Shown: one piece after another, positions 32,510 to 40,692 of the stretch
Numbering within the stretch: position 1 is the stretch's first letter
How the letters are laid out: the number at the start of each line of letters is the position of its first letter
Origin: Microcaldota archaeon
GTDB taxonomy: Archaea > Micrarchaeota > Micrarchaeia > Micrarchaeales > Micrarchaeaceae
Assembly (NCBI GenBank): GCA_027339055.1
Contig: DAHWRK010000005.1
Span: 1-42,756, forward strand
Length of the DNA stretch: 42,756 bases
Reading direction: 5' to 3'
Notes under the pieces: model-generated
The model's input: the letters and a program-made list of their open reading frames with translations, nothing else
Told to the model about the DNA's origin: nothing
Databases searched by the model: none
Program-made: the position numbers and the translations under genes

Positions 32510-33484
32510 ATGCCGGATAATCAAATAAATAAGTCAAATCACGCAATCCTGGCATATTCGGCCCTTTTCGCTGGATTCATAGCGATGCTTTCGGACTTCT
32601 ACTACATGCAAATCCTGTCCTATTCTGTGGGCCTGATAAAAGGCATAACTTCTATAATAACGGAATACAACATTACCCCGTCCGGCGCTCTCCTCGCATC
32701 GCTGTCAGAATCTTCTGCAGTAGTCATAGCAGTACACATCACATACGTGATGCTGCCATTTGCATTGATAATGTTCGCAATAGGCGCGATATGGCTATTG
32801 GGAAAGCAAAGCTATAGGGTGCTTGGCATCGGCCTTATCTTCTCTTCTGTTGTGTTCGGGATGCTGCTCGGGGTGTTAAACACAGACTTCTACCTCGGTC
32901 CGATACGGGGCCTTGGCCCGTTCCTGGGCGTTGCTCTTGGGATAATAGCTGGCTCTCTAGAGCTTTCATATTCAAGCAGGAGGCATTCTATGCATTCAGC
33001 ACGCCCGATAAGCATAAACCCGGATACACCGTATTCCAACATGTTAGTGCTCTCTAGGAAGTTCTTTGCAAAGCTCTCAGGAGACATGAGCATACTCGAC
33101 ATGCACTTTGACAACAAGGCAGTGGAAAACCTTCTTCTGCTGCTGAACGGCAACGAGCAGGGCCACGGCTTGATAAGGGTGCTGACAAGCGCAAACAGGC
33201 TTGGTTCCCACTTTGAAAGGAGCTATTTCGATTTCAAGGAGGAGTTGTCCAACAAGGGAGTTTCACTAGAGCTCAGGGTTATGTCGGATACGGACGCGCA
33301 GCAGCAGCACGAAAGACTTATAATAGACTCGCAGAGTGCGTACAAGATACCTCCAATAAACATAATAAACAAGAAGAGCGAGCACATAGTCTCGATAAAC
33401 AGGTCCGAGGCTCTTTCCAGATTCGAAGAGATATGGCAGCGCTCAACAAAATACGAGAACTACAACAAAAAACCTCAAAAATAA
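32510..33484 (+). CDS. Membrane protein with cytoplasmic PLD-like C-terminal domain
   Basis: The 324-aa product has four hydrophobic helices in the first ~155 residues, then a ~170-residue soluble domain. That domain reads as alternating strands and helices (HGLIRVLTSANRLG; VSLELRVMSD; HERLIIDSQSAYKIPP; then SRFEEIWQRS). The H-x(3)-I-I-D-S...W pattern recalls the degenerate PLD-like sensor domain of TrmB-type and similar proteins. I infer a membrane-bound sensor or effector and would not name a substrate. ATG 32510 is favoured over a GTG at 32501. Confidence 0.65.
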   Translation: MPDNQINKSNHAILAYSALFAGFIAMLSDFYYMQILSYSVGLIKGITSIITEYNITPSGALLASLSESSAVVIAVHITYVMLPFALIMFAIGAIWLLGKQSYRVLGIGLIFSSVVFGMLLGVLNTDFYLGPIRGLGPFLGVALGIIAGSLELSYSSRRHSMHSARPISINPDTPYSNMLVLSRKFFAKLSGDMSILDMHFDNKAVENLLLLLNGNEQGHGLIRVLTSANRLGSHFERSYFDFKEELSNKGVSLELRVMSDTDAQQQHERLIIDSQSAYKIPPINIINKKSEHIVSINRSEALSRFEEIWQRSTKYENYNKKPQK

Positions 33485-33602
33485 AAACAAAAATAAAAAC
33501 AAACCGCAAGCTTTATTACGATTGGCTTTCCTAAAAAGTAAAGGGCTGTAATTTTAAGGCGATCGCACTTTTCGATGCCCAAAATGAACAAAGGTAATGA
33601 AT

Positions 33603-35441
33603 ATGGGGATGCAAAACCGCGCAATGCTTCTGGCAATACTGCCAATACTGCTGGCAACGATGTCTTTTGCCGGCTTCGTAGGGAACGCAACGATACATGC
33701 GCCAGCGGTAATATTGCAGACAAACAACGGCACCCTTACCATAATAAAATTAAATGTGACTACGGGAACAGGCACAGTAAACATAACCGGGCCTTTGAGC
33801 GTGGGCCAATCTACAATAAATTCATCTGAGGCTGCAGCCATTGTCGCATCTTCGAAGCTTGGGCTCAACTACAAGAATTACAATTTCCACTACCAAATAA
33901 ATGACAACTTTGCCAACGTATCCGGTCCGAGCGCCGGAACGGCTATGACCCTTCTTGCGCTTTCCGCTCTTTCGCACAAAAGCCTGCTAGACAATTTTAC
34001 TGTTACCGGAGTAATAAACTATAACGGCACGATAGGCGAAATAGGCGGAGTATACGACAAGATAGAAGCCGCAAAATCGCACGGGATGAGCTTCATAATG
34101 GTTCCATTCGCAGGAAACAATTCGCTGGAAACCGAAATATACTACCTTGCTTCAAGGTATTTTGGCATGCGTGTCATCCCGATAAATAATGTAAGCCAGG
34201 CGTTCTTGTATGCCACTGGCAGCGTTCCAGTTTCTGGCTTAAATGTCAGCTTCAACGTTTCGGACAATTACGACATATCCGGAATACCACAGGCAAATCT
34301 CTCATGCTCTAACCAGTGCAACCAAACCGCATTGGCAGAGCTTGCAAGTTTTACTCTAAATTTCACCAATGCTTCAATAGGCAATGTCTCGGCTTTCAGC
34401 AGGTTCGCTCCAATAGCCAGAAACCTGTCCATAAACGCGTTGGAAGCATCGCAGCTGGCACAGAAGGGCTACTACTACACCTCTGCTGACGTTGCATTCA
34501 TAGATTTCATAAACAGCTTTATGTTCCAGAATCCAAACCTGAGCATATCGCGCGGACAGGCTCTGCTGAATTCTGTGAGCTACTACTGTAGCTCCATGAA
34601 TCCTCCGCAGCTCACCCGTTCAAATTATAACGACGTGCTAAATGGGGAGCTTAGGCAACTCTGGGGAAACGTCACAATAAACGCGCTGCTCAGCCAGTAC
34701 AATTCGACCGCAATAGACTCGGACGGGGTTCTCAGGAACGTATACTCTGCAGCGGAGGCATACGCGTGGTGCAAGGCTGCCGGCCAGATATACTCCGAAA
34801 GCTCGCCTTCTGGCAGCTATCAGGCAGTCAACGTTAGCAACCAGCTAAAGCTCGTTGCCCAGTCTGCAATATCCTCTGCATTGTCATCTCCCTATTCGTC
34901 TTCGGTTCCGAGCGTTTATATAATAGGGGCAAAGGCTGCATTGGACCAGGGAAACTACGCACTTGCGCTCCTTGATTCCGATTACATAGTATCAGACGAG
35001 CACAGCATACCGTCAAACGTTTCGGAAGGTGGAACATACAACGCCACAGCCTCTCTTATAAATTCGTCGCGCTTCGGCGCGTGGGCCACGCAGTTTGCCG
35101 ATGAAGCGCTTTTCTACATGAACGAATCGTCGCTCGTGTCCCAGCAGAGATCTGCTTCCATGCTTTCCAGCGGCTATTTCGCCGCGCTCCTCGGCAGCAA
35201 AATTAGCAATTCTACGAAGGAGATATACGGCATGCTAACTACTGTCCCGGTATCAAAGCCATCGACTGCCCAGCCATCGACCCCAAGCCATGTCCTGCCG
35301 CCAACGATAAATATAATAATTATTCTGCTGCTAATCATAATCGCGCTTTTGCTTGCAACTCTGGTGGTTGCATTCATTACTCTCAGCGAGCTCAGGAACG
35401 AGCTGAGAGGCAGAAATCAAAGAGGCAAGCGTGCAAGGTGA
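33603..35441 (+). CDS. Exported, membrane-anchored Lon-domain (S16) serine protease
   Basis: A signal peptide (about 1-24) is followed by a Lon-type proteolytic domain: catalytic Ser110 in VSGPSAGTAM and Lys153 in GEIGGVYDKIEAAK. The 43-residue spacing equals that of Lon. There is no AAA+ module. A ~380-residue Asn/Ser-rich, helical extracytoplasmic region follows, then a Pro/Thr linker, one transmembrane helix (about 575-600) and a basic tail. It belongs to the archaeal S16 group lacking ATPase (COG1750-like). In-frame ATGs lie at 33597, 33603 and 33609; GGTAAT favours 33603. The zinc-ribbon gene follows after 6 nt. Confidence 0.88.
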   Translation: MGMQNRAMLLAILPILLATMSFAGFVGNATIHAPAVILQTNNGTLTIIKLNVTTGTGTVNITGPLSVGQSTINSSEAAAIVASSKLGLNYKNYNFHYQINDNFANVSGPSAGTAMTLLALSALSHKSLLDNFTVTGVINYNGTIGEIGGVYDKIEAAKSHGMSFIMVPFAGNNSLETEIYYLASRYFGMRVIPINNVSQAFLYATGSVPVSGLNVSFNVSDNYDISGIPQANLSCSNQCNQTALAELASFTLNFTNASIGNVSAFSRFAPIARNLSINALEASQLAQKGYYYTSADVAFIDFINSFMFQNPNLSISRGQALLNSVSYYCSSMNPPQLTRSNYNDVLNGELRQLWGNVTINALLSQYNSTAIDSDGVLRNVYSAAEAYAWCKAAGQIYSESSPSGSYQAVNVSNQLKLVAQSAISSALSSPYSSSVPSVYIIGAKAALDQGNYALALLDSDYIVSDEHSIPSNVSEGGTYNATASLINSSRFGAWATQFADEALFYMNESSLVSQQRSASMLSSGYFAALLGSKISNSTKEIYGMLTTVPVSKPSTAQPSTPSHVLPPTINIIIILLLIIIALLLATLVVAFITLSELRNELRGRNQRGKRAR

Positions 35442-35447
35442 CAATTT

Positions 35448-35618
35448 ATGGCAAACGATTTACCAGGAAAAGTGTGCGTTTCATGCGGCAGGCTTACCCA
35501 TGAATACAGCGAATTCAAGTGCCCGAGCTGCGGGGAGACAAACATAGTCAGATGCTCCCACTGCAGGGAGATAGCCAATACATACAAATGCAGCAACTGC
35601 GGATTCGAGGGACCATAA
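35448..35618 (+). CDS. Small double zinc-ribbon protein (HVO_2753-like)
   Basis: The 56-aa product carries four CxxC pairs: Cys 10/13, 25/28, 36/39 and 48/51, giving two zinc fingers, with sequence VCVSCGRLTHEYSEFKCPSC in the first half. Such small proteins sit upstream of aEF-1beta across archaea; a role in translation or RNA binding is likely by context. ATG 35448 has GGTGA upstream, overlapping the stop of the Lon-domain gene. Its TAA overlaps the ATG of aEF-1beta (TAATG), so they are coupled. Confidence 0.9.
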   Translation: MANDLPGKVCVSCGRLTHEYSEFKCPSCGETNIVRCSHCREIANTYKCSNCGFEGP

Positions 35619-35866
35619 TGGCAAAAGTAGGAGTAGTATTCAACGTATATGCAGAGGAAGGCAAGTTCGACGAGGTTTCCCAAAGCATAAAAGCGAGCCT
35701 CAGCCCGGCAAGCATGGATTCGCAGGAGGTTGCTTTCGGCATAAAGGTGCTCAAGGTGTTCTTCACATTCGACGACGATAAGAACAGCTCTTCAAAGATT
35801 GAGGAGCAGCTAAAGGCAATATCCGGAGTTAGCCAGGTAGACGTTTCTGAGGAAAGCCTTATATAA
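35618..35866 (+). CDS. ef1b: Translation elongation factor aEF-1beta
   Basis: aEF-1beta promotes GDP/GTP exchange on aEF-1alpha. The 82-aa product matches the archaeal single-domain form: KVGVVFNVYAEEGKFDEVSQ, AFGIKVLKVFFTFDD, and the closing EEQLKAISGVSQVDVSEESL. It is slightly shorter than the usual ~88-90 residues. The ATG at 35618 shares its A with the stop of the zinc-ribbon gene. Confidence 0.94.
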   Translation: MAKVGVVFNVYAEEGKFDEVSQSIKASLSPASMDSQEVAFGIKVLKVFFTFDDDKNSSSKIEEQLKAISGVSQVDVSEESLI

Positions 35867-35972
35867 GGCGTTCTTGTCCTAAGAGCAATGCATTTGCTTA
35901 GTGTCGATTCTAGACAAAATGCTTAATATACGGAGCAATGCTCATTATAATTACGAGCGGAGCGGTGCTTAA

Positions 35973-36329
35973 ATGTTCAAGAGCATACCAACATTTGATA
36001 TTGATAACAAGTCAAGGCTGGTAACGCAGCTGCCTCTACCTGTCCAGAGCGACGAACAAGCGTTATCCGCCAGGGAAGCAGTAAGGAAGATTGCCGAAGA
36101 TGTACTGGGCGGAATTCCCAAAGCTAGGATCTCTGTAAGCAACGACGTTTCAGATCCGTCTAGCTTGGTAAGGGTCGACAAGTATGAATTTCTAATAAAC
36201 AGCCTAAGCGAAGGGCGCAGAACCCTTACAATACGGGCACACTGTGAAGACCCATACAATCCAAAGGAAATTAATGAATTCGTTTCAGTAATGGAAGCGG
36301 CAAAGAATTACCTTGAAGCGGAAGGATGA
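35973..36329 (+). CDS. Hypothetical protein (118 aa)
   Basis: I do not recognise this protein. It is cytoplasmic, with an N-terminal FKSIPTFDIDNKSRLV segment, a helix (ALSAREAVRKIAEDVLGG), two strands (VRVDKYEFLINSL; RRTLTIRAHC) and a C-terminal helix (NEFVSVMEAAKNYLEA), an alpha/beta layout. ATG 35973 has GGTGC 7 nt upstream and CTTAATATA at about 35920 as promoter. It precedes rad50 by about 100 nt. Confidence 0.65.
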   Translation: MFKSIPTFDIDNKSRLVTQLPLPVQSDEQALSAREAVRKIAEDVLGGIPKARISVSNDVSDPSSLVRVDKYEFLINSLSEGRRTLTIRAHCEDPYNPKEINEFVSVMEAAKNYLEAEG

Positions 36330-36430
36330 GCCATGTTGCCCGCCATCACAAAGCTTGGCTGTGCTTCCAACGTTTTTTGCACATTCCATAAAAACCTTAA
36401 ATTCTAATCCTAGTTGTCAGGGTTGCATGC

Positions 36431-38734
36431 ATGATAAAATCAATAAAACTAACCAACTGGAAGACCCATGATGACACAAAAATAGAATTCCAGAAGGGAA
36501 CCAATGTTATAGTCGGCCTAATGGGTGCCGGAAAAAGCTCCATGATGGATGCAATGTCATTTGCACTTTTCGGAACTTTTCCGGCACTTGAACACAGGCG
36601 CTACAAGGTAGAAGACATAATAATGAACAGGCCAAGCAGGAAGGCCGCAGCAAGCGTTGAGATTGAGCTGGCTCTGGGTGACGATACATATACAATAACC
36701 AGGACCATAAGCAGGAGCAAGAAGGCAGAAGCCAAAATAGAGAAGAACGGACAGTATCTCCAGACGCAGTCAGAACGTGTAAACGAAGAGATAGAATCCA
36801 TACTTAAAATAAATTACGAAGTCTTTTCGCGCGCCATATACGCGGAGCAGAACAGGCTGGATTATTTCCTAGAGCTTAGGAAGGGAGAGCGCAAGAAGCA
36901 GATAGACGAGATGCTTGGCCTTGACAGGTTCGCCCTTGCCGAGGAGAACGCAACCTCATTGAATAATGCGCTCAAGTCCTATATACAGGAGGACGAAAAG
37001 CTGATAGAGAGCGCCGACCTGAAGTCAATGCAGGACAGGTCCGAGGCCCTGCGCAAAGAGCAGAAGGAGGAAAAAGAAAAGGCGGAAGGGCTATCAAAAG
37101 CCGCAAAGTCGCTGCGAGAAGAACTCCTGACAATTAAGCAGGAATATCAAAAAATGAAGGAGCAGGCAGATGCAAAGGCAGCTCTTTCGAAAGATATTGC
37201 AAGCATAGAGAGCAGGCTTTCCACTCTTTCATCACAGCTGGAAAAGATAAAGCTTCCAGAGAAGACCAAAAAGGAACTGGAATCGGAGGGCTCAAAAATT
37301 GCAGAGGAACTCAGGTCAGTGGACAAGGAAATAGAATCGCTTCTAACGAAGGAGAAAGACGCCATAAAGAAGCGCTCAACTATAGATGCACAGCTGAAGC
37401 AGTGCATTTCGGATGCGGAAAAAGAATCAAAGATAAAAAACGAGATAGGAAAATCGGACTTAGAAGAGATAAAATCCTTGATAAATTCCAAGAGCAACGA
37501 GGCAAAGGCAGCGGTTTCAGGCCTTGCAGATTCGCGAAGCAGGCTTGCAGAGGCCCAGAAGTGGCTTGACGAGCTCAGGAAGCACGAAAGCAATTGCCCG
37601 ATATGCGAAAGGCCGCTCAGCGAAGAGCTCAAGAAGCGCCTCCTCGAGGAAAGGGATTTCCTGATCAAAAAGCTCAAAGAAGAAATATCCGCCAACGAGC
37701 AGAAGGTAACCTCGACAGAAAAGGAGCTTTCCGCGCTTAATTCAAAGTTCAACGAGATAAACGCCTTGATTGCAAAGCTCGCGTCTTACAAGGGCTCGTC
37801 CGAAAAAGTCAAAATCCTGCGTGCCGAAATGGTTTCTGCCGAAGCGCATGTTGCCGAACTCGAGAAGGCAGCCGAAGCGATCAAGCCAAAACGCGATGCA
37901 TTGGCCGAAAAGTCCGAAAAGAACAGGTCAGAAACAGAAGCCATAAATCGTGCCGATTCGATAAAATCAGAGATAGAATCTTCAAAAAAGGCTTTGGACG
38001 AGGCGAACTCCAGAATATCAAAAATAAAGGTTACGGACAAGGAATTGGAAGAGCTGCGCGAGAGCTACAACGCAAAGAACGCAGAATACGCAAAGACAAA
38101 TGCGGAACTAAAAGCGTCTTCAGAAGCTTCATCGAAGCTTCAGCTCCAGCTGGAGGAAATAATAAAGTCAATAGCAAGGCTCAACGAAATAGAGCAAAAG
38201 GTATCGGAAAGGCGCAGGATTTCAGCCGAAATTATGCGTTTCAAGAATGCGCTTATAGATACAGAAGCCCAGCTTAGGACAAGGCTCGTATCTTCGATAA
38301 ACGAGCTGCTCGAGCAGCTGTGGCTCGGGCTATACCCGTACGGGGACTATTCCAGCATAGCGCTCAGGGCATATCCTGACGACTATTCTCTTGAAGCTGC
38401 GGTAACGATAGAAGGCGAGCAGACATGGGTTCAAGTAGACGGTGTCTCCAGCGGCGGCGAGCGCAGCATAGCGTGCCTTGCGCTCCGCATAGCCATGTCA
38501 ATGGTTATAGTCCCGAATCTCAAATGGCTCATACTGGATGAGCCTACGCACAATCTTGACGCACAGGGAATAGCAAAGATGATAGAGGTATTTAGCAATT
38601 CCTTGCCAAGCCTAGTCGAGCAGATATTTGTCATAACGCATGACGACGCGCTCAAGCAGGTTCACAACGCAAGGATATACGAATTCAGCAGGGACAAGTC
38701 AATAAACGAGCCCACAAAAATAGATACGGGCTAA
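36431..38734 (+). CDS. rad50: DNA repair ATPase Rad50
   Basis: Rad50 is the SMC-like ATPase of the Mre11-Rad50 break-processing complex. The 767-aa product has Walker A GLMGAGKSS (Met where Asn is common), QNRLDYFLELRKGERK in the N-lobe, long coiled coils meeting at a zinc hook CPIC (Cys389/Cys392), the signature VSSGGERSIACLALR, Walker B LILDEPTHNLD, and the H-loop ITHDD. The coiled coil is somewhat shorter than in ~880-residue archaeal homologues. No mre11 is in the window. ATG 36431 has no Shine-Dalgarno; CTTAAATTC about 35 nt upstream may be its TATA. Confidence 0.94.
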   Translation: MIKSIKLTNWKTHDDTKIEFQKGTNVIVGLMGAGKSSMMDAMSFALFGTFPALEHRRYKVEDIIMNRPSRKAAASVEIELALGDDTYTITRTISRSKKAEAKIEKNGQYLQTQSERVNEEIESILKINYEVFSRAIYAEQNRLDYFLELRKGERKKQIDEMLGLDRFALAEENATSLNNALKSYIQEDEKLIESADLKSMQDRSEALRKEQKEEKEKAEGLSKAAKSLREELLTIKQEYQKMKEQADAKAALSKDIASIESRLSTLSSQLEKIKLPEKTKKELESEGSKIAEELRSVDKEIESLLTKEKDAIKKRSTIDAQLKQCISDAEKESKIKNEIGKSDLEEIKSLINSKSNEAKAAVSGLADSRSRLAEAQKWLDELRKHESNCPICERPLSEELKKRLLEERDFLIKKLKEEISANEQKVTSTEKELSALNSKFNEINALIAKLASYKGSSEKVKILRAEMVSAEAHVAELEKAAEAIKPKRDALAEKSEKNRSETEAINRADSIKSEIESSKKALDEANSRISKIKVTDKELEELRESYNAKNAEYAKTNAELKASSEASSKLQLQLEEIIKSIARLNEIEQKVSERRRISAEIMRFKNALIDTEAQLRTRLVSSINELLEQLWLGLYPYGDYSSIALRAYPDDYSLEAAVTIEGEQTWVQVDGVSSGGERSIACLALRIAMSMVIVPNLKWLILDEPTHNLDAQGIAKMIEVFSNSLPSLVEQIFVITHDDALKQVHNARIYEFSRDKSINEPTKIDTG

Positions 38735-38757
38735 TGCTCTAGATGAAGGTAGATAAA

Positions 38758-39987
38758 ATGGAAGAACAGAAAGAAGAATCAATAAGTTTTGAAAATGGCA
38801 AATGGATAACTCCGGACCACCCCACCATACCTCTCGTATACGGGGACGGAATAGGCCCGGAAATAACTGCTGCATCTGTATCGATAATAGATGCTGCTGT
38901 TGCAAAGGCATACAGCGGCTCGAAGGGCATAAACTGGCTGCGTGTGGAAGCAGGCGAAGAAGCACAGAAAAAATACAACACCGGCCTTCCGGAAGAGACC
39001 CTGGCCACTATAAAGGCATATAAAATAGTCTACAAGGGGCCGCTAACTACTCCGGTGGGCTCAGGGTTCAGGTCTTTAAACGTCACGCTCAGGATAATGC
39101 TTGACCTTTATGCAAACATAAGGCCAGTAAAATACATAGAAGGCCTTGACAGCCCGCTCAAATATCCTGAAAAAGTCGACATGGTTATATTCAGGGAAAA
39201 TACTGACGACATATATACCGGAATAGAATGGCCGTACAACAGCGCCGAAGCGGAGAAGGTCAGGGAGTTCCTTAAAACGTCGATGAACGTCAACATAGAT
39301 CCCGATGCCGGCATCGGCATAAAGCCGATGGGCAAGGCCAAGACGCAGAGGATAACGAGGATGGCAATAAAATACGCAATAGAAAACGGAAGAAAATCCA
39401 TAACCGTAATGCACAAAGGCAACATAATGAAATATACGGAAGGGGCGTTCAAGGACTGGGCTTACGAGGTTGCGCAGAAGGAATTCGGCGACAAAATAAT
39501 AACAGAAGATGAATTGTACTCTAAATACAATGGCAAGATTCCGCATGGAAAGATACTTTTCAACGACAGAATAGCGGACAACATGTTCCAGCAGATAATA
39601 ACCAAGCCGGAGCTGTACGACGTGATACTGGCTCCGAATCTCAACGGCGATTACGTGTCAGACGCATGCGGTGCGCTCATAGGCGATATAGGCGTCCTCG
39701 GCGGCGCAAACGTTGGCGCCGAGGGTGGAATGTTTGAAGCCGCGCACGGCACCGCTCCGAAATACGCCAATAAAAACGTAGCAAATCCCATGGGCCTGCT
39801 GAAAGCCGGGGAGCTCATGCTAATATTTATGGGATGGACCGAAGCCGCAGAGCTTATATCCAAGGCCGTAGAAAAGGCAATGAAGGAGCGCAAGGTCACT
39901 CCCGACATAGCAAGGTTCATGGGCGTAGACGCTCTGGGCACAAAAGAATTTGCCCAATATCTCGTGGATGCGATAAAGTCAGCATGA
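38758..39987 (+). CDS. icd: NADP-dependent isocitrate dehydrogenase
   Basis: It converts isocitrate to 2-oxoglutarate and CO2 in the TCA cycle. The 409-aa product has PLVYGDGIGPEI, the isocitrate loop GFRSLNVTLRIMLDLYANIR (Ser and three Arg), FRENTDDIYTGIE, the metal site VSDACGALIGD, and HGTAPKYANKNVANP, whose Lys-Tyr pair after HGTAP marks NADP preference. ATG 38758 is chosen since AAGGTAGAT precedes it; an in-frame ATG at 38743 lacks a site. No other TCA gene is in the window. Confidence 0.94.
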   Translation: MEEQKEESISFENGKWITPDHPTIPLVYGDGIGPEITAASVSIIDAAVAKAYSGSKGINWLRVEAGEEAQKKYNTGLPEETLATIKAYKIVYKGPLTTPVGSGFRSLNVTLRIMLDLYANIRPVKYIEGLDSPLKYPEKVDMVIFRENTDDIYTGIEWPYNSAEAEKVREFLKTSMNVNIDPDAGIGIKPMGKAKTQRITRMAIKYAIENGRKSITVMHKGNIMKYTEGAFKDWAYEVAQKEFGDKIITEDELYSKYNGKIPHGKILFNDRIADNMFQQIITKPELYDVILAPNLNGDYVSDACGALIGDIGVLGGANVGAEGGMFEAAHGTAPKYANKNVANPMGLLKAGELMLIFMGWTEAAELISKAVEKAMKERKVTPDIARFMGVDALGTKEFAQYLVDAIKSA

Positions 39988-40001
39988 GCGCATGCTCATG
40001 C
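39982..40001. terminator. Bidirectional hairpin between convergent icd and disulfide oxidoreductase genes
   Basis: GCATGAGC (39982-39989) pairs with GCTCATGC (39994-40001) across a GCAT loop, overlapping both stop codons. GTCAGC (39978-39983) and GCTGAC (40012-40017) could form an alternative outer stem. There is no T tract, so the terminator role is inferred from position. Confidence 0.45.
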
Positions 40002-40646
40002 CGCGTCCTCGGCTGACGCCATTACGTAGTTCAGGAAAACATCTTCCGGCTGTGCTCCTTCAAACGAGTATTTGTCGTTTATGACTATCTTAGGCACTCC
40101 CATTACTGCGTATTTCTTTGCCAAGTCCATGAATTCCGAAGCCTCTATCATGCTGCTCCTGACGAACTTGCTCTCCATCGCAAACTGGTGCGCTATTCTG
40201 ACTGCTTTCGGGCACCAGGGGCACGTCGGAGTCACAAATACCTTTATGTCCACGTGTTTCTTCAGACCGCTGAGCTTCTTCTTCGTGTTTTCCGAAAGGG
40301 TTGTCGAATTCCTGGATGCGTCTATTATGTCGCCAACCAAAGAAGCGAATTCATGCCCTGCTGGTATGCCCTTGTAAATCACTCCGTAAATGCGCTTTCC
40401 GCCAATAACTGTAGACGGCGCGGCATCAACCCCAAGGAACTTTGCCTCGCTCTGGTGCTCGTTTATGTCGTATACCGTGAGCTTTATCCTGCTGTCTATG
40501 GAGCTAAGCTCTTCAAGCAGCTTCAGGTTTTCCCCGCAGTATTCGCATCTATCCTTAGAATCCGTGAAATACATTACGGAGACGTCATCCGACATCTCCT
40601 TCTTGAAAGTCTCTTCTAGGGCTTTCCTGTCCCCGTCGTTCAGCAT
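39996..40646 (-). CDS. Protein disulfide oxidoreductase, two thioredoxin folds
   Basis: The 216-aa product has two thioredoxin/glutaredoxin units, each with a CxxC active site: CEYC (about 34-37) and CPWC (about 142-145), each followed by the cis-Pro strand (AAPSTVIGG; GVPKIVIND). This is the PDO family, common in thermophilic archaea, which forms or isomerises disulfides in the cytoplasm. ATG 40646 has GGTGAT at a good distance; an in-frame TTG touches that site directly. The gene lies downstream of the third ftsZ in the same direction, 46 nt away. Confidence 0.93.
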   Translation of the reverse strand: MLNDGDRKALEETFKKEMSDDVSVMYFTDSKDRCEYCGENLKLLEELSSIDSRIKLTVYDINEHQSEAKFLGVDAAPSTVIGGKRIYGVIYKGIPAGHEFASLVGDIIDASRNSTTLSENTKKKLSGLKKHVDIKVFVTPTCPWCPKAVRIAHQFAMESKFVRSSMIEASEFMDLAKKYAVMGVPKIVINDKYSFEGAQPEDVFLNYVMASAEDAA

Positions 40647-40692
40647 GCTCGTCAAATCACCAAAACCTTATCATGGCAGAAATATGTTTAAG

